DNA of 64,000 nt, from NCBI RefSeq assembly GCF_015352985.1, contig NZ_JACYXF010000007.1, forward strand, positions 1 through 64,000, written 5' to 3'. A program made the translations under genes and the position numbers. Below are positions 47,422-55,585 of the stretch, piece by piece. The notes below the pieces were generated by a model. That model saw nothing but the letters and a program-made list of their open reading frames with translations. It did not search any database and had not been told where the DNA came from. The stretch's first letter is position 1; every line of letters starts with the position of its first letter. Source of the stretch: Noviherbaspirillum malthae (GTDB lineage Bacteria; Pseudomonadota; Gammaproteobacteria; Burkholderiales; Burkholderiaceae_D).

Positions 47422-48326
47422 AACTGCCCACCTCAATGCAGGTGTTCGAACGCGGCTGGCTGTCGTCGAACAACATTCTTTTCACCGGCCGCGGCGAGAC
47501 CGCGCTCGTCGACAGCGGCTACGCCACGCATGCCGAACAGACAGTGGCGCTGGTGCGGCATGCGCTGGGAGGCCGCACGCTCGACCTGCTGGTCAACACC
47601 CACCTGCATTCTGACCATTGCGGCGGCAACGCGGCGCTGCAGCGCGCCTTTTCCTGCCGCACCGCGATTCCCGCCGCCGAAGCGGACAAGGTGCGCGAAT
47701 GGAGTGCCGACGCGCTCACCTACAAGTCCACCGGCCAGGTGTGCGAACGCTTCGATTTCACCGAGACCATCCGGCCCGGTGACACGCTGACGCTGGGCGA
47801 CATGACCTGGCAGGCGCTGGCCGCACCCGGCCACGATCCGCATTCGCTGATCTTCTTCTGCCCCGATGAAGGCATCCTGATTTCCGCCGATGCGCTGTGG
47901 GAAAACGGCTTCGGCGTGGTGTTCCCGGAACTCGAAGGCGAGTCGGGATTTGCGGAAGTGCGGGCGACGCTGGAGCTGATCGCGTCGCTCGATGTAAAGC
48001 TGGTCATTCCGGGGCACGGCGCGCCGTTCACGGACGTCGGCAAGGCGCTCGCCACCGCCTTTTCCCGCCTCGACTATTTCGTCGCCGATCCGGCGCGCAA
48101 TGCGCAGAATGCCATCAAGGTGCTGCTCAAGTTCCTGCTGCTGGACAAGCAGGGCATCCCCATGGCCGATGTGGAAACGCTGATGGCCGACATGCTGCTG
48201 GTGCGCGAGGCGAATGCGCGCTACCTGCAGAAACCTGCGGCGGAACTGGCACAGTGGGCAACGGCGCAACTGATCCGCGCGCAAGCCGCGCGCATCGAGG
48301 ACGGACGCCTGGTCAACCAGGACTGA
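47418..48326 (+). CDS. metallo-beta-lactamase-fold hydrolase
   Basis: A 302-residue MBL-fold enzyme with the zinc motif NTHLHSDHCGGN, a later His in AAPGHDPHSLIFF, Asp in LISADALWE and His in VIPGHGAPF. The helical C-terminal third (about 225-302) resembles LACTB2- or RNase-Z-unlike hydrolases with a substrate-binding lid. The substrate is unknown. It is coupled to the membrane protein upstream by a four-base overlap and faces the SDR gene convergently. Confidence 0.82.
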   Translation: MKLPTSMQVFERGWLSSNNILFTGRGETALVDSGYATHAEQTVALVRHALGGRTLDLLVNTHLHSDHCGGNAALQRAFSCRTAIPAAEADKVREWSADALTYKSTGQVCERFDFTETIRPGDTLTLGDMTWQALAAPGHDPHSLIFFCPDEGILISADALWENGFGVVFPELEGESGFAEVRATLELIASLDVKLVIPGHGAPFTDVGKALATAFSRLDYFVADPARNAQNAIKVLLKFLLLDKQGIPMADVETLMADMLLVREANARYLQKPAAELAQWATAQLIRAQAARIEDGRLVNQD

Positions 48327-48360
48327 TCCCGTCCTCAAGTCGGGCGCGGCCGCACCGTGG

Positions 48361-49263
48361 CTACGCGGTGCGCTGCTCCCGGTCCTTCTTGTTCTGCGCC
48401 TCGATGCGGTCGCGCGCATCCTTCCACTGCTGTTCGCTCCAGCTGCGCAGGCCGTAGAAGTTGCCGCCGGTGGCGAGGTGATTGCCGCCGTCCATCATGA
48501 TCGCCTGGCCTGTCAGCCAGTCGCAGCCGTCGCTCATCAGGAAGGTGGCGAGGTTCTGCAATTCCTCCATCTTGCCGGCGCGTCCCATCGGATTGGTGGC
48601 GGCCGAACGTGCGCCCGGCTCTTCGCCCGGATTCAATCGCTTGCTCATGCCCTCGGTGGGAATCTCGCCCGGGCCGATCGCATTGAGGCGGATGCCGTAC
48701 TGCGCCCATTCGGTTGCCAGCGACATGGTCATCGCATGAATGGCCGCCTTGCTCATCGACGACGGCACGACGAAGGGGCCGCCGTTGAGCACCCAGGTGA
48801 CGATGATGGAGATCACGCTGCGGTAGCCGTCTTCCGGCTTCCACTGTCCCTTGGCCGCCATCTCTACCCAGCGCCGGCCCACCGCATGCGTGATGTAGAA
48901 GGTGCCGTGCATGACGATGTTGGCGATCGCGTCGAAGCCGCGCGGCGACAGGGCCGAGGTCGGCGAGATGAAATTGCCGGCCGCATTGTTGACCAGTCCG
49001 GTCAGCGGTCCTTCGGCGAAGATCTGCTCGACCATGTCATCGACCGCCGCCGCATCGCGGATGTCGATGCCGAAGGTCTTTACCGAGCCGCCGTGGGCCG
49101 CCATCAACTCCTTCGCGGTCTCGTCGCAGACCTGCTTGCGGCGTCCGCAGATATAGATGTCGGCGCCAAGCGACAGATATTTTTCCGCCATCGCGCGGCC
49201 AAGGCCGGTGCCGCCGCCGGTGACGAGAATACGTTTGCCCTGCATCAGTTTGGGTTGGAACAT
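48361..49263 (-). CDS. 2,4-dienoyl-CoA reductase-like SDR
   Basis: A 300-residue SDR oxidoreductase with the cofactor motif LVTGGGTGLGRAMAEKY and NNAAGNF. The usual catalytic Tyr of YxxxK is replaced: the site reads PSSMSKAAIHAM, i.e. Ser-x-x-x-Lys. That substitution is known in the 2,4-dienoyl-CoA reductases, which this protein also resembles in length and in TEGMSKRLNPGEEP. It would reduce dienoyl-CoA intermediates of unsaturated or branched acyl oxidation. AGGAG precedes the ATG at 49263. The next gene upstream on the same strand is a dienoyl-CoA isomerase-like enzyme. Confidence 0.83.
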   Translation of the reverse strand: MFQPKLMQGKRILVTGGGTGLGRAMAEKYLSLGADIYICGRRKQVCDETAKELMAAHGGSVKTFGIDIRDAAAVDDMVEQIFAEGPLTGLVNNAAGNFISPTSALSPRGFDAIANIVMHGTFYITHAVGRRWVEMAAKGQWKPEDGYRSVISIIVTWVLNGGPFVVPSSMSKAAIHAMTMSLATEWAQYGIRLNAIGPGEIPTEGMSKRLNPGEEPGARSAATNPMGRAGKMEELQNLATFLMSDGCDWLTGQAIMMDGGNHLATGGNFYGLRSWSEQQWKDARDRIEAQNKKDREQRTA

Positions 49264-49326
49264 GATGGTCTCCTGTGCATGTGTGTCGTGGTTCGGGGAT
49301 GGGAAGCCGGGCTGCCTGCTTGATGC

Positions 49327-50184
49327 CTACTTCAATTCATACTTGCCGTCTTCGAAGGAATGCAGCGGCGCCAGGTCGTCGAACTGCGGCGCGCGGCCCT
49401 GCTGCTTCGCGTTGAAGGCTTCCACCAGGTTGCCGGTCTGCCAGATGCCCGACTGCAGCCAGCCCATCTGCTGCAGGGCATCGTGGGTGGAATGGTCGCG
49501 TGCATAGTGGATTGCCTGCTTGCTGCCCCAGATCGCCACCGGCGGCTTTTCCGCGATCTCGCGCGCCATCTGCATCGCCGCCTCGAGCATCTTCTCCTGC
49601 GACTCGAATACCTCGTTGACCAGACCGACCGCAAGTGCGCGCTGCGCCGGCAGGCGGCGGCCGGTGTAGGCGAGTTCATGCACGATGCCTTCCGGGATCA
49701 GCTTCGGCAGGCGCTGCAGCGTGCCGAGGTCGGCGGTCATGCCGATGTTGATTTCCTGGATGCAGAAGAAGGCGTCGTTCGTGGCGAGGCGGATGTCGCA
49801 GGCCGAGATCATGTCGACGCCGCCGCCGATGCAGCCGCCCTGGATCGCGGCGATCACCGGCATGCGCAGCTGCTCGATCAGGTTGAATGCCTGCTGCATG
49901 TCGGCAAGCTGCGGCACGATGCTGGCGCGGCCGGCGGCGGTGGTGTCGTTGAGGGAGATGCCGCTGTCGGCGCCGAAGACGTCGAGCGCCATGCCGGCGG
50001 TGAAGTGCTTGCCTGTCGAGGAGATGACCAGCGCGCGGGCGGGGGCTTCTCTTTGCAGGGTGGTGAGGGCGTGGGTGAGTTCGCGCCACAGCACGGGGTG
50101 CATGGTGTTGAGGGTGGCAGGGCGGTTTAGGGTGAGGTGGGCGATTTTGTTGGTGATGGTGAGGGTGATTGTTTGGTAGGTCAT
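49327..50184 (-). CDS. enoyl-CoA hydratase/dienoyl-CoA isomerase-like protein
   Basis: A 285-residue crotonase-fold enzyme. The oxyanion segments are GKHFTAGMALDVFG and QGGCIGGGVDMISACDIRLA, and the active-site region is FFCIQEINIGMTADLGTLQRLP. The Asp in MTADLG and the acidic residue in the second helix fit delta(3,5)-delta(2,4)-dienoyl-CoA isomerases better than hydratases. AAGGAG stands before the ATG at 50184. Near repeat B3 the + strand is extremely G-rich (30 G, 4 C at 50101-50160), so this gene starts with unusual C-rich codons. Confidence 0.82.
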   Translation of the reverse strand: MTYQTITLTITNKIAHLTLNRPATLNTMHPVLWRELTHALTTLQREAPARALVISSTGKHFTAGMALDVFGADSGISLNDTTAAGRASIVPQLADMQQAFNLIEQLRMPVIAAIQGGCIGGGVDMISACDIRLATNDAFFCIQEINIGMTADLGTLQRLPKLIPEGIVHELAYTGRRLPAQRALAVGLVNEVFESQEKMLEAAMQMAREIAEKPPVAIWGSKQAIHYARDHSTHDALQQMGWLQSGIWQTGNLVEAFNAKQQGRAPQFDDLAPLHSFEDGKYELK

Positions 50185-50206
50185 GGCTTGTCTCCTTTTT
50201 CTATGT

Positions 50207-50480
50207 CTCTCTTCGGTGATGCGGCACGTTATGTTCTTCGTGGATGCTTGCCGGGTCTGGCCCCGGCGGGCCACTTACTTTCTTTGCTTCGCCAAAGAAA
50301 GTAAGCAAAGAAAGGCGACCCCGTTGCCGATGCCCCTGCGGGGTTCCCAAAAGTGAAGGCTGCAAAGCGGGAAGCGCAGAAACTCGCCTCCGGCTCAGAC
50401 AACTGCGCTTCTTGATCCGCTCTGCAGCCTTCACTTTTGGCATCGGCAAAGGGGATTCAACAGCCTCTATGCGCGAGCAG
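50207..50480 (+). repeat. repeat family B, copy B3
   Basis: Same orientation as B1. Hairpin I is the 13-bp stem CTTACTTTCTTTG/CAAAGAAAGTAAG (50274-50305, loop CTTCGC). Hairpin II has the perfect 18-bp outer stem CCAAAAGTGAAGGCTGCA (50347-50364) with its complement at 50423-50440. A further 11-bp pairing outside it is TTGCCGATGCC/GGCATCGGCAA. The conserved apical part matches the other copies. Confidence 0.9.
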
Positions 50481-50484
50481 AGTT

Positions 50485-50528
50485 ACTCCCCTCTCCCGCA
50501 GGCGGGAGAGGGGCCGGGGGTGAGGGCG
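50485..50528 (+). repeat. repeat family C, copy after B3
   Basis: The hairpin CCCCTCTCCCGC/GCGGGAGAGGGG followed by the CCGGGGGTGAGGGCG tail, as after B1. Confidence 0.85.
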
Positions 50529-50561
50529 TTAGCAAGAGCGACTACCGTCTTCATTTACTCC

Positions 50562-51212
50562 TCACCCCCCCACCCGCAACGACCTCAACACCGCATTCAC
50601 CGCCGCATTGAACAACTCATCCGCCCGCTCCGTCTTCAGGTAATACCCTTTCAACTCCAGGCTCACGGCCCCATGCATCGCCGCCCACAGCAGCCTCGCC
50701 GCAGCCGTCGGATCAGACTTCGGCAACGCGCCGCTCTCCATCACCTGCTCGAAAGTCTCGATCAGCGCCGCCAATGATTCCCACGCCTGATTGCGCGATT
50801 CCACCGGCGGCACGAAGCCGGCGATCGCATCGCCGAACATCACCATGTAATAGCTCGGGTTGCGCTTCGCATACTCGTGATACACCTTCGCATGCAGCAG
50901 CAGCGGTTCAAGACCTTGCTGAGCCGACTTCTTCTTCGCCGCCTGCACCGCGGCATCGGCGAATGCCGCCTTGAGCCGCGCAAAACCTTCCAGGTATAGC
51001 TCGTTGGCCAAACCGTCCTTGCCGCCGAACAGCGAATACAGCAGCGTGGTCGAGCAGTTGACGGCTTCCGCCACGCGACGCACCGTCAATGCCGCCGGAC
51101 CCTCCTCGGTCAGCAGCCGCGTGGCCGCGTCCAGCATGCCCTGGCGCAAGGTGCCGCGCAGATCCTCCTGCGCCTGGCGAAAATCGACTACCGGTGTTTT
51201 TTTAGATTTCAT
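50562..51212 (-). CDS. TetR-family transcriptional regulator
   Basis: A 216-residue repressor. The helix-turn-helix covers about residues 24-70 (AATRLLTEEGPAALTVRRVA then STTLLYSLFGGKDGLANELY). The C-terminal ligand domain includes HAKVYHEYAKRNPSYYMVMFG and PTAAARLLWAAMHGAVSLEL, as in the TetR/WHG group. It is divergent from the nitronate monooxygenase gene and probably controls it. The C-terminal codons lie in the C-rich flank of repeat B3. The inducer is unknown. Confidence 0.85.
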   Translation of the reverse strand: MKSKKTPVVDFRQAQEDLRGTLRQGMLDAATRLLTEEGPAALTVRRVAEAVNCSTTLLYSLFGGKDGLANELYLEGFARLKAAFADAAVQAAKKKSAQQGLEPLLLHAKVYHEYAKRNPSYYMVMFGDAIAGFVPPVESRNQAWESLAALIETFEQVMESGALPKSDPTAAARLLWAAMHGAVSLELKGYYLKTERADELFNAAVNAVLRSLRVGG

Positions 51213-51231
51213 GCTCGAACGAGACGTGTAA

Positions 51232-51256
51232 ATAACATTGTTTTTTCTGATAACAT
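51232..51256. promoter_or_regulatory. direct repeats in the tetR/nmo divergent region
   Basis: ATAACAT occurs at 51232-51238 and again at 51250-51256, 18 bp apart, in an AT-rich stretch between the divergent TetR and monooxygenase genes. It is a possible operator; no clear inverted symmetry is seen. Confidence 0.3.
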
Positions 51257-51367
51257 CATAAACAGAATTCCAGAAAACGCAATCGCGGGAACATCGGATG
51301 CCCGCGACAAGCGCCTCTCATCATTCCATCTGCCTGTTCTGCAGGCAGGATTCGCCAAGGAGAATCC

Positions 51368-52339
51368 ATGAGCAACAGTCATTTGCCGGCCGTCTTGCAA
51401 AACCTCAGCCTGCCGGTCATCGCTTCCCCGATGTTCATCGCCAGCGGACCGGCGCTGGTCAAGGCGCAGTGCAAGGCCGGCATCGTCGGTTCCTTTCCCG
51501 CGCTCAATGCCCGCCCGGCCGAACTGCTCGATACCTGGCTGACTGAAATCCAGGCCGACCTCGAAGAATTCCGCAAGGCCAATCCCGGCGCCAAGGTCGG
51601 GCCGATCGCCGTCAACCAGATCGTGCACCAGTCCAACGACCGCCTCGCGCATGACGTCGAGGTGTGCGTCAAGCACCAGATTCCGATCATCATCTCCAGC
51701 CTGCGCGCGCCGCCGAAGGAAATGCTGGACGCGATCCACAGCTACGGAGGGATCGTGCTGCACGATGTGATCTCGATCCGTCATGCGAAGAAGGCGCTGG
51801 AAGCCGGCGTCGACGGCCTGATCCTGGTCGCGGCCGGCGCCGGCGGACATGCGGGCGCGCTGTCGCCGTTTGCGCTGGTGGGCGAGGTGCGCAAGTTCTT
51901 CAAGGGACCGATCGCCCTGTCGGGCTCGATCGCCACCGGCGACGCCGTCCTCGCCGCACAGGCCATGGGCGCGGACTTCGCCTACATCGGCTCTCGATGG
52001 CTGGCGACGAAGGAATCGAATGTGGATGAGGCGTACCGCCAGGCCATCCTGGAATCGACCGCGGCCGACGTGGTGTACACCAACCTCTTCACCGGCGTGC
52101 ATGGCAACTATCTGAAGAAGTCGATCGTGGCAGCAGGTCTCGATCCGGAGAATCTGCCGCAGGCTGACAAGACGGTGATGAACTTCGGTTCGGGTGGCGG
52201 CAGCAAGGCCAAGGCCTGGCGCGATATCTGGGGTGCAGGGCAGGGTGTGGGGCTGATGGATGCGGTGCTGAGCGTGCCGGAGGTGATGGAGAAGCTGAAG
52301 GCGGAGTACGCGGCTGCGAAGCTGCGGATTGGGGGGTGA
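51368..52339 (+). CDS. nitronate monooxygenase family protein (NPD)
   Basis: A 323-residue FMN-dependent TIM-barrel enzyme. Segments are VIASPMFIASGPALV, ILVAAGAGGHAGALSPFAL with the catalytic His of class I enzymes, and IALSGSIATGDAVLAAQAMG forming the FMN-phosphate site. It oxidises nitronates or a related substrate; many family members are of unknown physiological role. AAGGAG precedes the ATG. The gene ends in G-rich codons next to repeats C and B4 (28 G, 11 C at 52261-52320). Confidence 0.87.
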   Translation: MSNSHLPAVLQNLSLPVIASPMFIASGPALVKAQCKAGIVGSFPALNARPAELLDTWLTEIQADLEEFRKANPGAKVGPIAVNQIVHQSNDRLAHDVEVCVKHQIPIIISSLRAPPKEMLDAIHSYGGIVLHDVISIRHAKKALEAGVDGLILVAAGAGGHAGALSPFALVGEVRKFFKGPIALSGSIATGDAVLAAQAMGADFAYIGSRWLATKESNVDEAYRQAILESTAADVVYTNLFTGVHGNYLKKSIVAAGLDPENLPQADKTVMNFGSGGGSKAKAWRDIWGAGQGVGLMDAVLSVPEVMEKLKAEYAAAKLRIGG

Positions 52340-52360
52340 GGCTGCAGCGGTTTTGCGGCT

Positions 52361-52405
52361 GCCCTCACCCCCGGCCCCTCTCCCGCCTGCGGGAGAGGGG
52401 AGGAG
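52361..52405 (-). repeat. repeat family C, inverted copy before B4
   Basis: The C hairpin in reverse orientation (GCCCTCACCCCCGG then CCCCTCTCCCGC/GCGGGAGAGGGG), in the same position relative to B4 as the other C copies are to B1 and B3. Confidence 0.85.
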
Positions 52406-52655
52406 TGACCAAGCTCGCGCATAGAGGCTGTTAGGTATCCCCCTCTGGCGACGCCAAAAGTGTTCGGCGTAAAGCGGACAAAGAAGCGCAGACTGTCTGA
52501 GCCGCAGGCGAGTTTCTGCGCTTCCCGCTTTACGCCGAACACTTTTGGGAATCCCGCAGGGGCGGCAACAGGGGTGTCGCTTTCTTTTGCTTACTTTTCT
52601 TGGCGAGACAAGAAAAGTGAGTGGCCGCCGGGCCACCCCCGGCAAGGTTCTACGA
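52406..52655 (-). repeat. repeat family B, copy B4 (inverted)
   Basis: Hairpin II has a perfect 24-bp outer stem (52454-52477 with 52525-52548) sharing CCAAAAG and AAAGCGG with the other copies but carrying its own core TGTTCGGCGT. Hairpin I equals that of B2. The distal end near 52655 has diverged. Confidence 0.9.
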
Positions 52656-52709
52656 AGAGACCAACGTGTCAGTAACGTTTAACGGCTCTTTATTGCTTTT
52701 GCGTCCGTT

Positions 52710-52750
52710 AAACCCATCCCCACCCTAACCCTCCCCTTGAAGGGGAGGGA
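52710..52750 (-). repeat. repeat family A, single copy
   Basis: AACCCATCCCCACCCTAACC followed by the hairpin CCCTCCCCTT/AAGGGGAGGG. Only one arm of the pair seen at 43216 and 57928 is present. It lies directly after the 3' end of the minus-strand hpt gene and may terminate it. Confidence 0.85.
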
Positions 52751-52788
52751 ACAAGCGGCGGAAGCAGCCGTAGTCTTGCAATTCCAGC

Positions 52789-53382
52789 TTAGGCGGGATT
52801 CGCACTTTCCGTCTGAATCGCCCAAATCCCCGGCAAATTCCGCCAGTAACCATAAGCATCCATCCCATACCCCACCACAAACTTGTTCGGCAGTGTCAAC
52901 CCGATATAATCCGCCGTCACCGGCTTGGCCTTCCCGATATTCTTGTCCGCAAACACCGCAAGAATCACCTCGGCCGCCCCCATCTCCAGCAGCCGCTCCT
53001 TCACATGCGCGAGCGTCTCGCCCTCGTCGAGAATATCGTCCAGCACGATCACGGTGCGCCCCTCGACATTCGAGCGAGGAATCACCTTCCATTCGATCTT
53101 GCCGCCCTGATCCTTGCTGCCGTAGCGGGTCACGTGCATGTAGTCGAACTCGAGCGGGAATGTCAGGCGGGTCAGCAGCTGGCCGCAGAACACGACCGCG
53201 CCGCCCATGACGCCGAGCACCAGCGGAAACGGCGCGCCTTCATCTGAATCGAAACGCTGGTTGAGCTTGACCGCGATATCGTCGACCGCGCGCTGCACGG
53301 CGGCTTCGTCGAAAATCAGTTCGGCATCCTTGAGCAGCGAACGGGCTTTGTCACGGTGGAATTCGGAATCGATATAAGGCAT
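52789..53382 (-). CDS. hpt: hypoxanthine-guanine phosphoribosyltransferase
   Basis: A 197-residue purine salvage enzyme that makes IMP or GMP from the base and PRPP. The PRPP-binding motif is VIVLDDILDEGET (residues 111-123), and the flexible loop region reads DYMHVTRYGSKDQGG. The Met at 53382 begins the conserved sequence. The 3' 120 bases use C-rich + strand sequence (47 C, 17 G at 52801-52920), while the middle of the gene is balanced. A single repeat A follows its stop codon. Confidence 0.92.
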   Translation of the reverse strand: MPYIDSEFHRDKARSLLKDAELIFDEAAVQRAVDDIAVKLNQRFDSDEGAPFPLVLGVMGGAVVFCGQLLTRLTFPLEFDYMHVTRYGSKDQGGKIEWKVIPRSNVEGRTVIVLDDILDEGETLAHVKERLLEMGAAEVILAVFADKNIGKAKPVTADYIGLTLPNKFVVGYGMDAYGYWRNLPGIWAIQTESANPA

Positions 53383-53512
53383 GGCGCCGGACCTCGGTAC
53401 AAGATGAAAATTGCCGGCGCTGCTCATCTGCCAAGCGCCGCGGGCGGCCATCATATGCCGCACGAAGCAATGTGGCAAGATGATGACCTTGTTGAAACAA
53501 AGGAGGTTGTCA

Positions 53513-53824
53513 ATGAAGAAAGCTTATGTCGTCGCAGAAATACAAGTGACCAATCCTCAGGACTATGAAGCTTACCGCACCCAGTCGACCGCCGCAGCGG
53601 CGCAGTACGGCGGCAAGTTCCTGGTGCGCGGCGGCCAGCGCATCCAGCTTGAAGGCGAGGACGATCTGCACAATGCCGGCTGGCGCACCGTGGTTCAGGA
53701 ATTCCCCTCACTGGAAGCCGCGCAGCGCTGGTACAACTCGCCGGAATACCAGAAGGCGCTGCCGATCCGCCAGGCCAACTCCGTCGGCAGGCTGTATATC
53801 GTCGAAGGTCCGGAAGAAGCCTGA
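53513..53824 (+). CDS. DUF1330-family protein
   Basis: A 103-residue ferredoxin-like-fold protein (dimeric alpha-beta barrel). The conserved core is KAYVVAEIQVTNPQDYEAY and EFPSLEAAQRWYNSPEYQ. No catalytic function is established for the family. AGGAGG at 53501-53506 decides the start. It is divergent from hpt and followed by a small gene 100 bp on. Confidence 0.85.
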   Translation: MKKAYVVAEIQVTNPQDYEAYRTQSTAAAAQYGGKFLVRGGQRIQLEGEDDLHNAGWRTVVQEFPSLEAAQRWYNSPEYQKALPIRQANSVGRLYIVEGPEEA

Positions 53825-53924
53825 TTGATTCTTGTTGCCTGATTGGCATTTGCATGGAATCTTTCGCCATCGCTGCCCTCGAACAGTTTTCCCGATAGTT
53901 ATTTCTTCATCAAGCGAGGGAGCG

Positions 53925-54182
53925 ATGGACAGAACACTCAAGCAGCACCAGATTTCCACCCAGCGACCGTACAAGGAAGGCTCGACGCCGCGCATGCCGC
54001 ACGAGCGCGACGAGTCGAACGACGAATACGACGACAATGTGCGTGATGACATGAAGCAAGCCTACAAGGACTTGCAGAATGGACAGGTCGATACCGACCT
54101 GCGCGAAACCGGCGGCGTCGATGAAGTCGTCAACGACCGGCCGGGCAAGTCGCCGGACAAGATGGTCAAAAAGGATTTCTGA
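53925..54182 (+). CDS. small hydrophilic hypothetical protein, 85 aa
   Basis: The protein is highly charged, with no hydrophobic core segment (ERDESNDEYDDNVRDDMKQ and ETGGVDEVVNDRPGKSPDKM), suggesting intrinsic disorder. I do not recognise a family. GAGGGAG before the ATG at 53925 and the strong terminator just after the stop support a real monocistronic gene. Function unknown. Confidence 0.65.
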   Translation: MDRTLKQHQISTQRPYKEGSTPRMPHERDESNDEYDDNVRDDMKQAYKDLQNGQVDTDLRETGGVDEVVNDRPGKSPDKMVKKDF

Positions 54183-54203
54183 TTTTTCGGGCGCAGTAAA
54201 ACG

Positions 54204-54241
54204 AAGCGCCGCTGCCGGCAATCTCGCCGGCAGCGGCGCTT
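54204..54241. terminator. strong bidirectional terminator
   Basis: A 16-bp perfect stem (AAGCGCCGCTGCCGGC and its complement, loop of 6) between the convergent small gene and the PaaK-like gene, with an AAAAC stretch on the left that gives T-rich RNA on the minus strand. Confidence 0.8.
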
Positions 54242-54269
54242 TCCATTCCGGTATTCCTTCTATCCGCGC

Positions 54270-55517
54270 CTACTCATACTTGCGCGCATCCTCGATCACC
54301 TTGCCGTCATTCGGCAGTGCACCGCGTGCAACGAAGCACACCTCGCCGCGCAGCTTGGTGACTTCGCGAATCGATTCCACGATGGCATCGGCCGCCGCAT
54401 CGTCCGGCCGATCGACTTCGCAGTGCAGCGTCATCACGTCATTGGCCATCTCGCCGCTCACCACCAGGCGCGCCTTCACGATCTGCGGATGGCGCTTCAC
54501 CACTTCCGCCACCTGCGACGGGTGCACGAACATCGCGCGCACCTTGGTGGTCTGGTCGGCGCGTCCCATCCATCCCCTGATGCGGGTATTGGTCCGTCCG
54601 CAGGGCGAGACGCCCGGCAGCACCGCCGACATGTCGCCGGTGCCGAAGCGGATCAGCGGATAGTCGGAATTGAAAGACGTGATCACCACCTCGCCGACCT
54701 CGCCCTCGGCCACCGGATCGCCGGTGCCGGGCCGCACGATTTCCAGCAGCAGGTCTTCGTCGAGCACCATGCCGGGATTGACCTGGCCGTCGGTCTCCGT
54801 TTCGTAAGCGATATTGCCGATGTCAGCCGAGCCGTACATCTGCAGCACGTGCGGCACGCCGTTGTCCTGCAGCCATTTTCGCAATGACGGCGGCAAGGCT
54901 TCCGCGCCCACCAGCGCGCGCTGCACGCTGCCGATGTCGGCACCCATCTCGCGCGCCTTCTCGATGATGATCTTCAGGAAGGAGGGCGTGCCGACATAGG
55001 CATCGGGCTTGAGCGTGGACATCACCTGCACCTGCATCTCGGTCTGGCCGATCCCGGTCGGGATCACCGGGCAGCCGAGCCTGGCCGCGCCGCCCTCGGC
55101 CATGAAGGCCGCCGGCGTGAAATGATAGGAAAAGCAGTTCTGCAGCACATGCCCGGCACGCAGGCCGAGCGCGGTGAAGGGGCGGGCGAAGCGCCACCAG
55201 TCCTGCCCCTGGCCCTCGGGATCGAAGATCGGGCCGGGCGACATGAACAGCCTGCGCAATTGCGCAGTCGGTGTCGTGGTCAGGCCGCCGAAGGGCGCGT
55301 CGGCCTGCTGCAGGTCTTTCAGATCGGACTTGCGGGTCACCGGCAGCTGCGCCAGCGCCGCGCGCGACGCGATGCTCTGCGCATCCACGCCGGACAGGAT
55401 GCGCGCCCAGCCCTGCGCGGCCTGCGCGCGGGCGATCAGCTGCGGCAGCGCCTGCATCAGGCTGCGCTCGCGCTCCTGCGGATCGCGGGTTTCCAGGGAA
55501 TCGAAATAATCGGACAT
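54270..55517 (-). CDS. phenylacetate-CoA ligase-like (PaaK-type) AMP-forming ligase
   Basis: A 415-residue AMP-forming ligase of the PaaK family. Family segments are PVTRKSDLKDLQQ, PDAYVGTPSFLKIIIEKA, QMYGSADIGNIAYE and LIRFGTGDMSAVLPG, with the C-terminal TTKVRAMFVHPSQVAEV. The glycine-rich P-loop of typical PaaK enzymes is weak (RRLFMSPGPIFDPEG). It should activate an aromatic or other acid to its CoA thioester. No paaABCDE oxygenase genes are present, so the acid is not necessarily phenylacetate. It is the last gene of the transporter cluster on this strand. Confidence 0.83.
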   Translation of the reverse strand: MSDYFDSLETRDPQERERSLMQALPQLIARAQAAQGWARILSGVDAQSIASRAALAQLPVTRKSDLKDLQQADAPFGGLTTTPTAQLRRLFMSPGPIFDPEGQGQDWWRFARPFTALGLRAGHVLQNCFSYHFTPAAFMAEGGAARLGCPVIPTGIGQTEMQVQVMSTLKPDAYVGTPSFLKIIIEKAREMGADIGSVQRALVGAEALPPSLRKWLQDNGVPHVLQMYGSADIGNIAYETETDGQVNPGMVLDEDLLLEIVRPGTGDPVAEGEVGEVVITSFNSDYPLIRFGTGDMSAVLPGVSPCGRTNTRIRGWMGRADQTTKVRAMFVHPSQVAEVVKRHPQIVKARLVVSGEMANDVMTLHCEVDRPDDAAADAIVESIREVTKLRGEVCFVARGALPNDGKVIEDARKYE

Positions 55518-55585
55518 GAAGTGCCTGCGGTTGCAATGATTGATGTGTGATGAAGAGCGCTGCCGCGCTCAAGTGCTCGAACGGC

